A DNA stretch of 64,000 nucleotides, from NCBI GenBank assembly GCA_029256185.1, contig JAQSYI010000004.1:124001-188000 (forward strand), read 5' to 3'. Made by a program: the position numbers and the translations under genes. Origin of the DNA: Paenibacillaceae bacterium. Its GTDB lineage: Bacteria; Bacillota; Bacilli; Paenibacillales; NBRC-103111. A model generated the notes under the pieces. That model did not search any database. It worked only from the letters and a program-made list of their open reading frames with translations, and was not told where the DNA came from. This document shows, piece after piece, positions 7,798 through 15,621 of this stretch; the first letter of the stretch is position 1; each line of letters begins with the position of its first letter.

Positions 7798-7884
7798 ACA
7801 AAGCAGAAAGTCGATCTCCCGAGTAGAAGATGCTTTTTCTCCATAAAGCAGAAAAGTCGAGCATTCCGAGGAAGAGAGCTTTTT
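7793..7884. repeat. Degenerate tandem repeat, about 46 bp twice
   Basis: Two units of about 46 bp share CATAAAGCAGAAAAGTCGA or a near variant (CACAAAGCAGAAAGTCGA), then a CCGAG block, an AGAAGA/GAAGAG block and GCTTTTTCTCC. The array touches the end of the preceding intergenic element. No gene is visible on either strand. Confidence 0.6.
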
Positions 7885-7936
7885 CTCCGTAGATCAAGTG
7901 TTGAAGGAGTTGACAATAGAGGCGGCTGGGACAATT

Positions 7937-8131
7937 TAACGGAAAAAATTTCCGTTATCAGGAGGTTTTTTGGTAATTGCCGAGAGTTAACGGAAAAAAT
8001 TTCCGTTAACTCCCCCAAAACCGGGTGAATATGCCTGTTTCGGAGAGTTCAGGAGCAGATAACGGAAAAAATTTCCGCTAAATGAGCGAGTAAAGAAGAA
8101 TTTACAGAGTTAACGGAAATTTTTTCCGTTA
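7937..8131. repeat. Cluster of four TAACGGAAA-N3-TTTCCGTTA palindromes
   Basis: Four palindromes lie at 7937-7957, 7986-8010, 8060-8080 and 8111-8131. The first three have AAA at the centre; the fourth has TTT, so it is effectively inverted. The second is extended to 11-bp arms (GTTAACGGAAA / TTTCCGTTAAC). The third has one mismatch in an arm. The spacers differ from each other, so only the palindromes are conserved. They lie in a 1.2-kb non-coding gap between spoIIIAH and accB and could be protein-binding sites or RNA hairpins. Confidence 0.85.
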
Positions 8132-8289
8132 TGAGTAAGCTGTTAGAACCCAGAGCCAGATAGGAGCGGCTTTAGTCCGATACGATTCAAGCCACCCCGA
8201 TTTTAGCCCAATAAGAGCGCTGATGTCCGTCCCTCGGCTTAAGGCGATAGTCTTCTATGCCAAACACCCGACAGGGGTTTTTATTAAAA

Positions 8290-8375
8290 TCTCAGAAAGC
8301 ATAAACGCCTATGATTGCTCGATTTTTGGGTAAACGCACGGCGGCAAAGGACGCCGTCAAGCGGTTATCCTCGCC
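8290..8375 (+). repeat. CATAAACG-type intergenic element, copy
   Basis: This copy starts TCTCAGAAAGCATAAACGCC and ends CAAGCGGTTATCCTCG, with GGTAAACGCACGGCGGC and AAAGGACGCCGTC in the middle that can form a GGCG/CGCC hairpin. It is less similar in its left half than the copies at 10787 and 20521. It follows a short CCCGACAGGGG-TTTTTATT hairpin-like sequence at about 8267-8284. Confidence 0.7.
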
Positions 8376-8471
8376 ACCTCAGACCTACATGCCGCTTCGC
8401 GGCACCACTGATAGGAGTTTTTTCAAAAACAACAGGCTTGCGGCTTCTCCCCCCCTCCTTTAGAATTCATA

Positions 8472-8500
8472 GTGACGGGATTCTAGGACTAGGTTATAAT
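8472..8500 (+). promoter_or_regulatory. Candidate sigma-A promoter for accBC
   Basis: GTGACG (8472-8477) and a perfect TATAAT (8495-8500) are separated by 17 bases. A second TATAAT stands at 8529-8534 behind a poorer upstream box (TTGTAG, 16-base spacer). Either would give accB a leader of more than 300 bases that contains the 161-bp inverted-repeat element and the leader repeats. Confidence 0.45.
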
Positions 8501-8555
8501 ACAATCTTGTAGCAGGCATTTCATGTGTTATAATTACAAATTGTAGATAGCCTTA

Positions 8556-8716
8556 GGGCGTGTCTAATAACCCGCATGAGGGCAGCTTTTACCGCCTTTT
8601 CGCCCCATACTTCGTTACTTTCGCTTGACGTACCCCGGTACGCCTTCACAAAAGTGCCTTGCTTGGAACGAAAATTTGGGTAAAAACTGCTCCCCTCGGA
8701 GTTTTCAGACACGCCC
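8556..8716. mobile_element. MITE-like element with 10-bp terminal inverted repeats
   Basis: The 161-bp segment is bounded by GGGCGTGTCT (8556-8565) and its exact reverse complement AGACACGCCC (8707-8716). No protein-coding frame with a start and binding site lies inside. An internal GTACCCCGGTAC palindrome is present near 8630. Small size, perfect inverted ends and an intergenic position fit a non-autonomous element; no target-site duplication was obvious and no matching transposase is in the window. Confidence 0.5.
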
Positions 8717-8760
8717 CAGCCCGCGAAACCGCTTTTTTGCTACACAAAAACTGCAAGTCT

Positions 8761-8847
8761 GTGCTTACGAAGCGAGATTTGTCCCTGCAACAGGTTTGGG
8801 ACCTGGCTTACGAAGCAAGTTTTTGCTACACAAAAAACTCTTAGGAG
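8761..8847 (+). repeat. SD-leader hairpin repeats before accB (divergent)
   Basis: Two degenerate units begin GTGCTTACGAAGCGAG (8761) and GGCTTACGAAGCAAG (about 8805). The second continues TTTTTGCTACACAAAAAACTCTTAGGAG, and its last five bases are the ribosome binding site region of accB. AAGTTTTTGC and its partner can fold into a short hairpin. The match to the copies before bkdB and spoIIIAE is clear at both ends but weak in the middle. Confidence 0.65.
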
Positions 8848-8859
8848 TGGGGACGGTAC

Positions 8860-9345
8860 ATGTTCAAACTAAGCGAAATCAAGGAATTAATCCGGCTTGT
8901 CGACCAATCCTCTTTGCAGGAGCTGGAGATTTCAAATGAAGGATATAAGCTGTTTTTGCGCAAGCCGAGCATTACCGAATCCGTTGTTGTCGCCCAAACG
9001 CCGGCATATGCTTCACCTGCGGCATTTGCTTACCAGGCTGTGCCGGCAAGCACTCCGGAGGCCAAAGCAGAGCCTCATGCCGAGGAGAAGACCGAGGAAA
9101 CGGCCAAGCTGCATAGCATTATTTCTCCTATGGTGGGCACTTTCTATCATGCATCATCTCCTGATGCGCCCGCATTCGTCAAGGTTGGGGACAAGGTAAC
9201 GGAGAAGACCGTCGTCTGTATTGTGGAGGCCATGAAGCTGATGAATGAGATTGAAGCCGAGGTCAAGGGCGAGATCGTGCAGATTCTGGTGGATAACGGC
9301 CAGCTGGTAGAATACGGACAGCCATTGTTCCTCGTCCGCGCCTGA
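8860..9345 (+). CDS. accB: Biotin carboxyl carrier protein of acetyl-CoA carboxylase
   Basis: AccB carries the biotin that is carboxylated by AccC and passed to acetyl-CoA, the first step of fatty acid synthesis. The 161-residue product has the usual N-terminal region (KLSEIKELIRLVDQSSLQELEI), a Pro/Ala-rich linker at about residues 48-78, and a C-terminal biotinyl domain. The biotin-accepting lysine is in VEAMKLMNEIEAE, near residue 126. The GGAG site is a little far from the ATG, but no better start exists. It forms an operon with accC, 70 bases downstream. Confidence 0.96.
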   Translation: MFKLSEIKELIRLVDQSSLQELEISNEGYKLFLRKPSITESVVVAQTPAYASPAAFAYQAVPASTPEAKAEPHAEEKTEETAKLHSIISPMVGTFYHASSPDAPAFVKVGDKVTEKTVVCIVEAMKLMNEIEAEVKGEIVQILVDNGQLVEYGQPLFLVRA

Positions 9346-9415
9346 TTCCCGCACGGAGTCATAGTTTATTCGCGCGTTCCTGACATCAGGAATGTGAACC
9401 GGGAGGACTTTTTTG

Positions 9416-10768
9416 ATGGCTTTTCAGAAAATTATGATTGCAAACCGGGGCGAGATCGCTGTCCGGATTATCCGCGCCTGCCGCGAGCTGGGGATTTATA
9501 CCGTTGCCGTCTATTCCGAGGCCGACCGGGAATCGCTTCACGTCCGCTTGGCCGATGAGGCATATTGCATCGGTCCCACGCTGTCCAAGGACAGCTATCT
9601 GAACTTTACCAACCTGATGAGCGTCGCTACTCTGACTGAATCGGACGCGATTCATCCGGGGTACGGTTTTCTCGCGGAAAATGCGGATTTCGCAGAGATC
9701 TGTGAGCGCTGCAACATTACTTTCATCGGGCCGTCCCCTGAGGCGATCAGCAAGATGGGAGATAAGGCGGTTGCCAAGGAAACGATGAAAAGCGCGGGCG
9801 TTCCTGTCATCCCAGGCTCGGACGGGCTGGTGGAGGACATGGAGCAGGCCGTGATGATCGCCAGAGATATCGGCTATCCTGTTATTATTAAAGCAACGGC
9901 CGGCGGCGGAGGCAAGGGCATCCGCATTGCCATGGACGAGGAATCGCTCCTTACCCAGATGATCACCGCCCAGCAGGAGGCGCAGAAGGCCTTCGGCAAC
10001 GCAGGGGTATATCTGGAGAAATATCTGACCGGCATGAAGCATGTGGAAATTCAGATTATCGCCGACAAGCACGGCAATGCGGTGCATCTGGGGGAGCGGG
10101 ACTGCTCTGTGCAGCGCCGCCGCCAGAAGCTGGTGGAAGAAGCGCCTTGCTCTGTGCTGACCCCGGAGATCCGGGCCAGAATGGGGGAGGCGGCTGTTAA
10201 GGCGGCGCAGGCTGTCCAATATTCAGGCGCGGGTACGCTGGAGTTTCTGCTTGGCCAAGACGGGAGCTTCTATTTCATGGAGATGAACACCCGGATTCAA
10301 GTGGAGCACCCGGTAACGGAGATGATTACCGGTGTGGATCTGATTAAGGAAATGATCCGCGTGGCCGAAGGGCATCCTCTGTCCTTCAGCCAGGAGGACG
10401 TGCAGTTGAAGGGCTGGGCCATCGAATGCCGCATTAACGCTGAGGATCCGGAGCGGAATTTCCTGCCTTCGCCCGGGCAAATCTCCTTCTATCTGCCGCC
10501 GGGAGGATTGGGTGTCAGGGTGGACAGTTCTGCTTATACCGGATATACCATTTCGCCCTATTATGATTCCATGATTGCCAAGCTGATCGTCTGGGCGGAT
10601 ACCAGGGAAGAGGCGATTGCCAGAATGAACCGGGCCTTGGCCGAGTTCGCCATTGAAGGGGTACATACCACCATTCCGTTTCATCTGAAGCTGCTCCGTC
10701 ACCGCAAATTTATTTCAGGTGACTTCGATATCAAATTTTTGGAAGAGCATGACGTGAATGAGCCTTGA
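9416..10768 (+). CDS. accC: Biotin carboxylase subunit of acetyl-CoA carboxylase
   Basis: AccC uses ATP and bicarbonate to carboxylate biotin on AccB. The 450-residue protein has the typical N-terminal domain ([23 protein letters not shown]), an ATP-grasp domain with the glycine-rich loop [13 protein letters not shown] near residues 159-171, and the active-site block [14 protein letters not shown] near 288-301. The ATG at 9416 is preferred to the TTG at 9413 because GGGAGG lies nine bases before it. Length is normal for the family. The operon probably ends here, since an intergenic repeat and a new promoter follow. Confidence 0.97.
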   Translation: MAFQKIMIANRGEIAVRIIRACRELGIYTVAVYSEADRESLHVRLADEAYCIGPTLSKDSYLNFTNLMSVATLTESDAIHPGYGFLAENADFAEICERCNITFIGPSPEAISKMGDKAVAKETMKSAGVPVIPGSDGLVEDMEQAVMIARDIGYPVIIKATAGGGGKGIRIAMDEESLLTQMITAQQEAQKAFGNAGVYLEKYLTGMKHVEIQIIADKHGNAVHLGERDCSVQRRRQKLVEEAPCSVLTPEIRARMGEAAVKAAQAVQYSGAGTLEFLLGQDGSFYFMEMNTRIQVEHPVTEMITGVDLIKEMIRVAEGHPLSFSQEDVQLKGWAIECRINAEDPERNFLPSPGQISFYLPPGGLGVRVDSSAYTGYTISPYYDSMIAKLIVWADTREEAIARMNRALAEFAIEGVHTTIPFHLKLLRHRKFISGDFDIKFLEEHDVNEP

Positions 10769-10786
10769 GGCAGGGCCTTCTTAAAA

Positions 10787-10872
10787 GTCTCGAAAGTAAA
10801 AAACGAAAAGCGGCTCGACTTCTTGACAAACGCGTCACCATCAAAAGGACGCCGTCCGGCGTTTATCCTGGA
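10787..10872 (+). repeat. CATAAACG-type intergenic element, copy
   Basis: This copy lies 18 bases after the accC stop. It contains AGCGGCTCGACTTCTTGACA, AACGCGTCACCATC and AAAGGACGCCGTCCGGCG, ending GCGTTTATCCTGG. GGACGCCGTCC is itself a perfect short palindrome at its 3' side. It is the best match to the copy after argR at 20521. Confidence 0.8.
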
Positions 10873-10914
10873 ACAAGCAAGCTTGACCGTCAGGATCGGC
10901 CGGAGGGAAACAAT

Positions 10915-10943
10915 TTGTCATAATTCGGCTTGAATGGTATAGT
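10915..10943 (+). promoter_or_regulatory. Sigma-A promoter for yqhY
   Basis: TTGTCA (10915-10920) and TATAGT (10938-10943) have a 17-base spacer, each one base from consensus. The start codon of yqhY is 57 bases downstream. This suggests that the Asp23-type genes are transcribed separately from accBC. Confidence 0.7.
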
Positions 10944-10999
10944 AATAAGATATGGCAGGCTTGTTCAAGTGCCGGAAGTAAAAATTTGGAGGTGTTTTC

Positions 11000-11410
11000 A
11001 TGAGCACCATAGCTCCGGATTATGAGAAGACGGACATAGGCAATATTCAGATTGCGCCTGAGGTCATTGAGATTATTGCCGGTTTGGCAACAGTTGAAGT
11101 GGAAGGTGTTGCCGGCATGAGCGGCGGTTTTGCCAGCGGCGTAGCGGAATTGCTGGGACGCAAGAACCTCTCCAAAGGTGTGAAGGTGGAGGTTGGGCAG
11201 CGTGAAGCGGCGATTGACGTTTCCATTATTATTGAATATGGCCAGCGGATTCCAGCAGTGGCATCGGAGATCCAGCGCAATGTCAAGCAGGCTATTGAAT
11301 CCATGACCGGTCTTGACGTGATTGAAGTGAATGTACATATCCACGGCGTGCACTTCAAAACCTCAGAGCGGATTGTAGAAGAGGAAACGGCCGTTATTCG
11401 GGTGAAATAA
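11000..11410 (+). CDS. yqhY: Asp23/Gls24 family envelope stress protein YqhY
   Basis: The 136-residue protein is an Asp23/Gls24 domain over most of its length, with the family blocks GNIQIAPEVIEIIAGLATVEVEGV near residues 14-37 and VNVHIHGVHF near 113-122. YqhY is the homologue next to accBC in B. subtilis, where it has been linked to control of acetyl-CoA carboxylase. It ends in the charged tail EEETAVIRVK. GGAGG lies nine bases before the ATG, and its own sigma-A promoter lies upstream. Its neighbour amaP encodes a likely membrane anchor for proteins of this family. Confidence 0.93.
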   Translation: MSTIAPDYEKTDIGNIQIAPEVIEIIAGLATVEVEGVAGMSGGFASGVAELLGRKNLSKGVKVEVGQREAAIDVSIIIEYGQRIPAVASEIQRNVKQAIESMTGLDVIEVNVHIHGVHFKTSERIVEEETAVIRVK

Positions 11411-11435
11411 CCGATTGCATGATTCGGCCCACTCG

Positions 11436-11462
11436 CGCCCCCTAATCATAGGGGGCTTGCTT
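11436..11462 (+). terminator. Terminator-like hairpin after yqhY
   Basis: GCCCCC and GGGGGC pair around the loop TAATCATA and are followed by TTGCTTC. The stem is strong, but the T tract is poor, so partial read-through into amaP is likely. Confidence 0.45.
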
Positions 11463-11555
11463 CACAAGACAGGGACCGGATGGCTCCAGGCTATTCCGGC
11501 TGCTGTTGCGTTCAAATCCTATCATGCTCATCCTTGAGGAAGGGGACAGGCTATC

Positions 11556-12116
11556 GTGGCAAAAATTATCGATCGGCTCCTGCTTTTTATCTTCAGTCTG
11601 GCCGTGCTCGTGGCTACTTGCTTGATGCTCGCGGCAGCTTCCAATTGGATTTCCCAGGACACCTCCCAGGATTTTGTCCGTACCATCTATACGGAGACGA
11701 ATCCTGCCATTGCCTTCATTGCCTGCTGCCTGATCCTGATCGCCATTGCCGTGCGGTTGTTCTACATCTCGGTCCGCTCTTCGCGGGAGCAGTCCCCCTC
11801 AATCGATCAACGCAATGAATGGGGAGAAATCCGCATTTCCATCGATACCGTGGAGAATCTGGCTCTTAAGTCGGCAAGCCGTACCCGCGGAGTGAAGGAT
11901 TTGCGGGCAAGAGTGAGGGTGGGCAGCGCCGGGATTGAGGTCATGATCCGCAGCATGGTGGACGGGGAGATTTCCATTCCTGCTCTTACCGAAGAGATGC
12001 AGGCCGCAGTCAAGCAGCATATTGAGGAAATTACCGGCATCCCGGTAGCAAGCGTATCCGTATTTATTGCCAATGTTGTGCAAACGAGTCCCACATTCAA
12101 GAGTCGGGTTGAATAA
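11556..12116 (+). CDS. amaP: Alkaline shock response membrane anchor protein AmaP
   Basis: The 186-residue product has two membrane segments (about residues 7-30 and 48-69) followed by a cytoplasmic Asp23-like domain (RISIDTVENLALKSASRTRGVKDL near 89-112, VSVFIANVV near 169-177). This is the form of AmaP, which anchors Asp23 to the membrane in Staphylococcus. The start is a GTG at 11556 with GAGGAAGGGGAC before it. It lies between yqhY and a DUF2273 gene, a grouping common for Asp23 systems. The partner protein here is presumably YqhY; that is inference. Confidence 0.88.
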   Translation: MAKIIDRLLLFIFSLAVLVATCLMLAAASNWISQDTSQDFVRTIYTETNPAIAFIACCLILIAIAVRLFYISVRSSREQSPSIDQRNEWGEIRISIDTVENLALKSASRTRGVKDLRARVRVGSAGIEVMIRSMVDGEISIPALTEEMQAAVKQHIEEITGIPVASVSVFIANVVQTSPTFKSRVE

Positions 12117-12160
12117 CCATTCATGACGCCGTTATTTCTGGATAGAGGTGATTTTCTGTC

Positions 12161-12388
12161 ATGCTGAATGATCTGTGGGAGAATCACAGAGGCAAGCTCC
12201 TGGGAACCGGCGTCGGCTTTTTCCTGGGGCTCTTGTATTTGATCGTCGGTTTTTGGGACATGCTTATTTTTGCTTTCATTCTATTTATCGGGTATTATAT
12301 GGGAAAAAAGCTGGACCGGGGCGAAAAGCCGGTGCAGTTGGATCATTTGTGGCAATGGCTGTCCGAAAGATGGAAAATGTTCAGATAG
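12161..12388 (+). CDS. DUF2273 family small membrane protein
   Basis: The 75-residue product has two closely spaced hydrophobic segments (about residues 13-29 and 31-46) and the typical ending YYMGKKLDRGE. This is the DUF2273 family, usually encoded beside Asp23/Gls24 genes. AGAGGTG precedes the ATG. Its role is unknown; the neighbourhood suggests a part in the Asp23 membrane complex. Confidence 0.85.
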   Translation: MLNDLWENHRGKLLGTGVGFFLGLLYLIVGFWDMLIFAFILFIGYYMGKKLDRGEKPVQLDHLWQWLSERWKMFR

Positions 12389-12466
12389 ATCCTGTGGGAA
12401 CGGCACCGCCTGACGCTGGAGTGCCTTTTCATAGGGTTTTATTTTGTGGGAATGACATTTTTTGGG

Positions 12467-12588
12467 CCCCGCCAAAGTACCCGGATTAAGCAACAGAGCA
12501 TTTACTCCACTTTGTGGGGCTGAATGAGGGAGGGGTCCCCGCAAAGTACCCGGAATAAGCAACAGAGCATTTACTCCACTTTGTGGGG
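12467..12588 (+). repeat. Duplicated 70-bp hairpin unit before nusB
   Basis: Two units start at 12467 and 12537. Each begins CCCCGC(C)AAAGTACCCGG and ends ACTTTGTGGGGCTGAAT, with AAGCAACAGAGCATTTACTC between. The ends pair over 11 positions with one G-U type mismatch, so each unit can fold into a stem of CCCCGCAAAGT with ACTTTGTGGGG. The second unit ends 19 bases before the nusB start, just before its GGGAGG site. The two copies differ at only a few positions, which points to a recent duplication. Confidence 0.85.
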
Positions 12589-12607
12589 CTGAATAGGGAG
12601 GTCTCCC

Positions 12608-13057
12608 ATGAGACGCAGATTGGCCAGAGAGCTGGCTGTACAAAGCCTGTACCAATTAAGAATGAACGAAGTGAATGCGGAACAGGCGATTACAATTGTG
12701 ATCGAGGAAGCGCTTCAGGAGAATGAAGCGGAGCTGCGCCAGAAGAACGAGGATATTGCGGTGGAAGATGTGAAGGAGCTGGTGGCGGGCACCGAAGAAT
12801 ATCTGCCCTCCATTGACATTCTCCTGACCGAATATCTGAAGGGATGGAAGATGGACAGGCTGTCCAAGGTAGACCGGGAGATTCTTCGTCTGGCTGTATA
12901 CGAGATGATCTACCGTGAGGATGTGCCGCCCAAGGTTGTCGTGAATGAAGCCATCGAGATGTCCAAGCATTTCGGTACGGAGGAATCCGGCAAGTTTGTC
13001 AACGGAGTGCTTGGCAAGATGATCGGAGAGCTTGCCTCCATCAAGGACAAGCTGTAG
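12608..13057 (+). CDS. nusB: Transcription antitermination factor NusB
   Basis: NusB binds boxA RNA with NusE and supports rRNA transcription antitermination. The 149-residue protein is all-helical, with the family N-terminus RRLARELAVQSLYQLRMN and the C-terminal block VDREILRLAVYEMIYREDVPPKVVVNEAIEMSKHFG (in part residues 86-121). GGGAGG stands six bases before the ATG. A duplicated hairpin lies directly upstream. The gene starts a run of housekeeping genes through ispA. Confidence 0.95.
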   Translation: MRRRLARELAVQSLYQLRMNEVNAEQAITIVIEEALQENEAELRQKNEDIAVEDVKELVAGTEEYLPSIDILLTEYLKGWKMDRLSKVDREILRLAVYEMIYREDVPPKVVVNEAIEMSKHFGTEESGKFVNGVLGKMIGELASIKDKL

Positions 13058-13123
13058 CAGGCGTGATAGTCCTTCTGAAGGAGGCTGTTATTGGGAATAT
13101 GATCAGGTCCGGGAGGGAAACAG

Positions 13124-13981
13124 ATGTCAGCCCATATAATTAACGGCAAGGAATTGGTAGGCTCTGTGCGCGAGCAGTTGAAGCAGGAGGCGGCCGCATT
13201 GGACAAGCAGGGCATCAAGCCCGGTTTGGCAGTCATTCTGGTAGGAGATGACGCGGCATCTGCCGTATATGTCCGCAATAAGGCCAAGGCTTGTGAGGAG
13301 GCGGGAATCTATTCCGCAGTCCACCGGCTGGCGGCGGAAACTTCACAAGAAGAGCTGCTGGAATTGATCCAACAGCTTAATCGGGATGACAGAGTGCATG
13401 GCATTCTGGTTCAGCTGCCGCTGCCGCGCCATATTCATGAGGATACCGTTATCGACACGATTGATCCTCTGAAGGATGTGGATTGCTTTCACCCTGCCAA
13501 TGTAGGCAATCTGATGATCGGCAAGCCCGGTTTTTTGCCTTGTACCCCTGCAGGAGTCATCGAGATTCTGAAGCGGATGAAGGTGGAGATTGCCGGCAAG
13601 CATGCGGTTGTCGTGGGACGGAGCAACATTGTGGGCAAGCCTATGGCTATGCTGCTGCTGCGGGAGAACGCCACGGTAACCATCTGTCATTCCAAAACTC
13701 CGGACATGGAGCAGATCACTTCCCAGGCGGACATTCTGGTTGTTGCCGTAGGCAGAGCCAGAATGATTAAAGAACAGCATGTAAAGCCCGGTGCTGTCGT
13801 CATAGACGTGGGAATGAACCGGCTGGAGACAGGCAAGCTGGCGGGAGACGTGGATTTCGATGATGTGCTGGAGACGGCGGGCATGATTACTCCTGTTCCC
13901 GGCTGTGTCGGTCCCATGACCATCACTATGCTGCTGCACAATACAATCGTTTCGGCCAAACGGGCCAATGGGCTGGTGTAG
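13124..13981 (+). CDS. folD: Bifunctional methylenetetrahydrofolate dehydrogenase / methenyltetrahydrofolate cyclohydrolase
   Basis: FolD oxidises 5,10-methylene-THF with NADP and hydrolyses the product to 10-formyl-THF. The 285-residue product has the catalytic block [14 protein letters not shown] near residues 50-63, [13 protein letters not shown] near 94-106, [11 protein letters not shown] near 122-132, and the nucleotide-binding [11 protein letters not shown] near 167-177. The C-terminal [14 protein letters not shown] is conserved. GGGAGG lies about six bases before the ATG. xseA starts five bases after the stop. Confidence 0.97.
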   Translation: MSAHIINGKELVGSVREQLKQEAAALDKQGIKPGLAVILVGDDAASAVYVRNKAKACEEAGIYSAVHRLAAETSQEELLELIQQLNRDDRVHGILVQLPLPRHIHEDTVIDTIDPLKDVDCFHPANVGNLMIGKPGFLPCTPAGVIEILKRMKVEIAGKHAVVVGRSNIVGKPMAMLLLRENATVTICHSKTPDMEQITSQADILVVAVGRARMIKEQHVKPGAVVIDVGMNRLETGKLAGDVDFDDVLETAGMITPVPGCVGPMTITMLLHNTIVSAKRANGLV

Positions 13982-13986
13982 AGCGT

Positions 13987-15354
13987 ATGGCGGCATTATC
14001 CGACCCGAACCAGGCTATTTCCATCAAGGAGCTGACCCGGTATGTCAAGGGCCGTCTGGAGAATGACCCCCGGCTTTCGGATGTATGGGTGCGCGGCGAA
14101 ATATCCAATCTCACACGGCATGGAAGCGGCCACATGTATTTCACCCTGAAGGATGCGGACAGCCGGGTGAAGGCGATCATGTTTGCCTCATACAACCAGC
14201 GGCTGCCCTTTATTCCCAAGGACGGGACCAAGGTGCTGGCCAGAGGCAGCATTTCCGTCTATGAGCGGGACGGGCAATATCAGCTGTACATTACCCAGAT
14301 GCAGCCGGACGGAGTCGGGAGCTTGTATCTGGCTTATGAGCAGCTTAAGCGCAAGCTGGAGGAAGAAGGGCTGTTCTCAGCACAGTACAAGAAGCCCATT
14401 CCCCGCTTCCCGAAAGCGGTGGGTGTTATCACCTCTCCGACGGGAGCAGCCGTGCGCGACATCATTATCACGCTCCAGCGCCGTTATCCGGCCGTTCCGG
14501 TGCTGTTGTATCCGGTGCTGGTTCAGGGGGCGCAGGCCGCTCCGTCTATCGTACGGGCGATTGCCGCCATGAATGAAGCCAATGAAGTCGACCTCCTGAT
14601 CGTAGGACGGGGCGGGGGCAGCCTGGAGGAACTGTGGGCCTTCAACGAGGAAGCGGTGGCAAGAGCCATATTCGCCTCTGCCATTCCCGTTATCTCGGCG
14701 GTTGGCCACGAGACGGATTATACGATAGCCGACTTTGTCGCGGACCTGCGGGCGGCAACGCCTACGGCGGCAGCCGAGCTGGCGGTGCCCCATCACCTGG
14801 AGCTGAAGCAGCAGATTGCCTATGAAACACAGCGCTTGTACAAGGGGCTGGAACGGCAGTTGCAGAGCAGCCGGGAGCGGCTGGAGCGGCTGAAGCGCTC
14901 CCCGTTTCTGACAAACCCCCGCAAGCAGCTGCTGGAGCCGTCCGAACGGCTGGACAGGCTGACCGAGCAGCTCCGCTTCCGGATGAAGGAACGGATCGGT
15001 CTGGCCAGACAGAGGCGGCTTGGACTGGCGCACCGACTGGCAGGGCATGATCCGGCCGGCCAGGTGCTCTACGCCAGACGGCGCACGGAGGCATCCGGCC
15101 GGCAGCTGGTTCTGGCCATGAATGCTTTGCTGAAAGACAAGCGCGCCGGGTTCGACGCCAATCTTCGGCAGCTGGACGCCTTGAGTCCGCTCAAGGTTAT
15201 GCAGCGGGGCTATAGCCTGGTCTATAATGAGAAGCAAACCGAACTTATCAAATCAATCAGACAAATACAGCCCGGGGATCTGGTCAAGGTCCGTCTTGCC
15301 GACGGGCGCCTGGACTGCCATGTATGGGCCATGGAGGAGAAGTCGGATGGGTAA
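13987..15354 (+). CDS. xseA: Exodeoxyribonuclease VII large subunit
   Basis: The 455-residue product has an N-terminal OB-fold domain (SIKELTRYVKGRLENDPRL, then ISNLTRHGSGHMYFTLKD), the central catalytic domain with VGVITSPTGAAVRDI near residue 142 and GRGGGSLEELWAFNEE near 203-218, and a long coiled-coil region up to about residue 400. The motif AVGHETDYTIADFVADLRAATPTAAAE (in part) is the family hallmark. With XseB it degrades single-stranded DNA to oligonucleotides. The stop overlaps the xseB start by eight bases. Confidence 0.96.
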   Translation: MAALSDPNQAISIKELTRYVKGRLENDPRLSDVWVRGEISNLTRHGSGHMYFTLKDADSRVKAIMFASYNQRLPFIPKDGTKVLARGSISVYERDGQYQLYITQMQPDGVGSLYLAYEQLKRKLEEEGLFSAQYKKPIPRFPKAVGVITSPTGAAVRDIIITLQRRYPAVPVLLYPVLVQGAQAAPSIVRAIAAMNEANEVDLLIVGRGGGSLEELWAFNEEAVARAIFASAIPVISAVGHETDYTIADFVADLRAATPTAAAELAVPHHLELKQQIAYETQRLYKGLERQLQSSRERLERLKRSPFLTNPRKQLLEPSERLDRLTEQLRFRMKERIGLARQRRLGLAHRLAGHDPAGQVLYARRRTEASGRQLVLAMNALLKDKRAGFDANLRQLDALSPLKVMQRGYSLVYNEKQTELIKSIRQIQPGDLVKVRLADGRLDCHVWAMEEKSDG

Positions 15355-15616
15355 GCAACTACAGCAGGCAACAGCTGCAGGCGATGGGGATGTAAGCTTC
15401 GAAACGGCGATAGAGCAGTTGGAGATCATTGTAGCCCGCCTGGAGAACGGCGACGTGCCGCTGGAGCAGGCCATTGAATTGTTCCAGCAGGGAATGAGAC
15501 TCTCCCAGCTGTGCAGCCGCAAACTGGAGCAAGTGGAACGAAAAATCGAAATGCTGGTGGAAGAAAACGGGACGTTAGCCAAGAAGCCGTTTGCTGCCGG
15601 AGCCGACGAAGGGTGA
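15347..15616 (+). CDS. xseB: Exodeoxyribonuclease VII small subunit
   Basis: The 89-residue helical protein has the family core SFETAIEQLEIIVARLENG and LEQAIELFQQGMRLSQLCSR, which form a helical hairpin that assembles along the XseA coiled coil. The ATG at 15347 is chosen because GGAGGAG lies seven bases before it and the family begins here. It overlaps the xseA end by eight bases, so translation is probably coupled. ispA starts six bases after its stop. Confidence 0.94.
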   Translation: MGKQLQQATAAGDGDVSFETAIEQLEIIVARLENGDVPLEQAIELFQQGMRLSQLCSRKLEQVERKIEMLVEENGTLAKKPFAAGADEG

Positions 15617-15621
15617 GCATA

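Noticed and set aside
8315..8512. 65-codon frame in the repeat-rich gap before accB
   Set aside because: It overlaps an intergenic repeat element and a candidate promoter, lacks a binding site and has no recognisable sequence.
7645..8859. Considered a CRISPR array because of clustered palindromes and repeats
   Set aside because: There are several unrelated repeat types with irregular spacing, no uniform 28-37-base repeats with equal spacers, and no cas genes.
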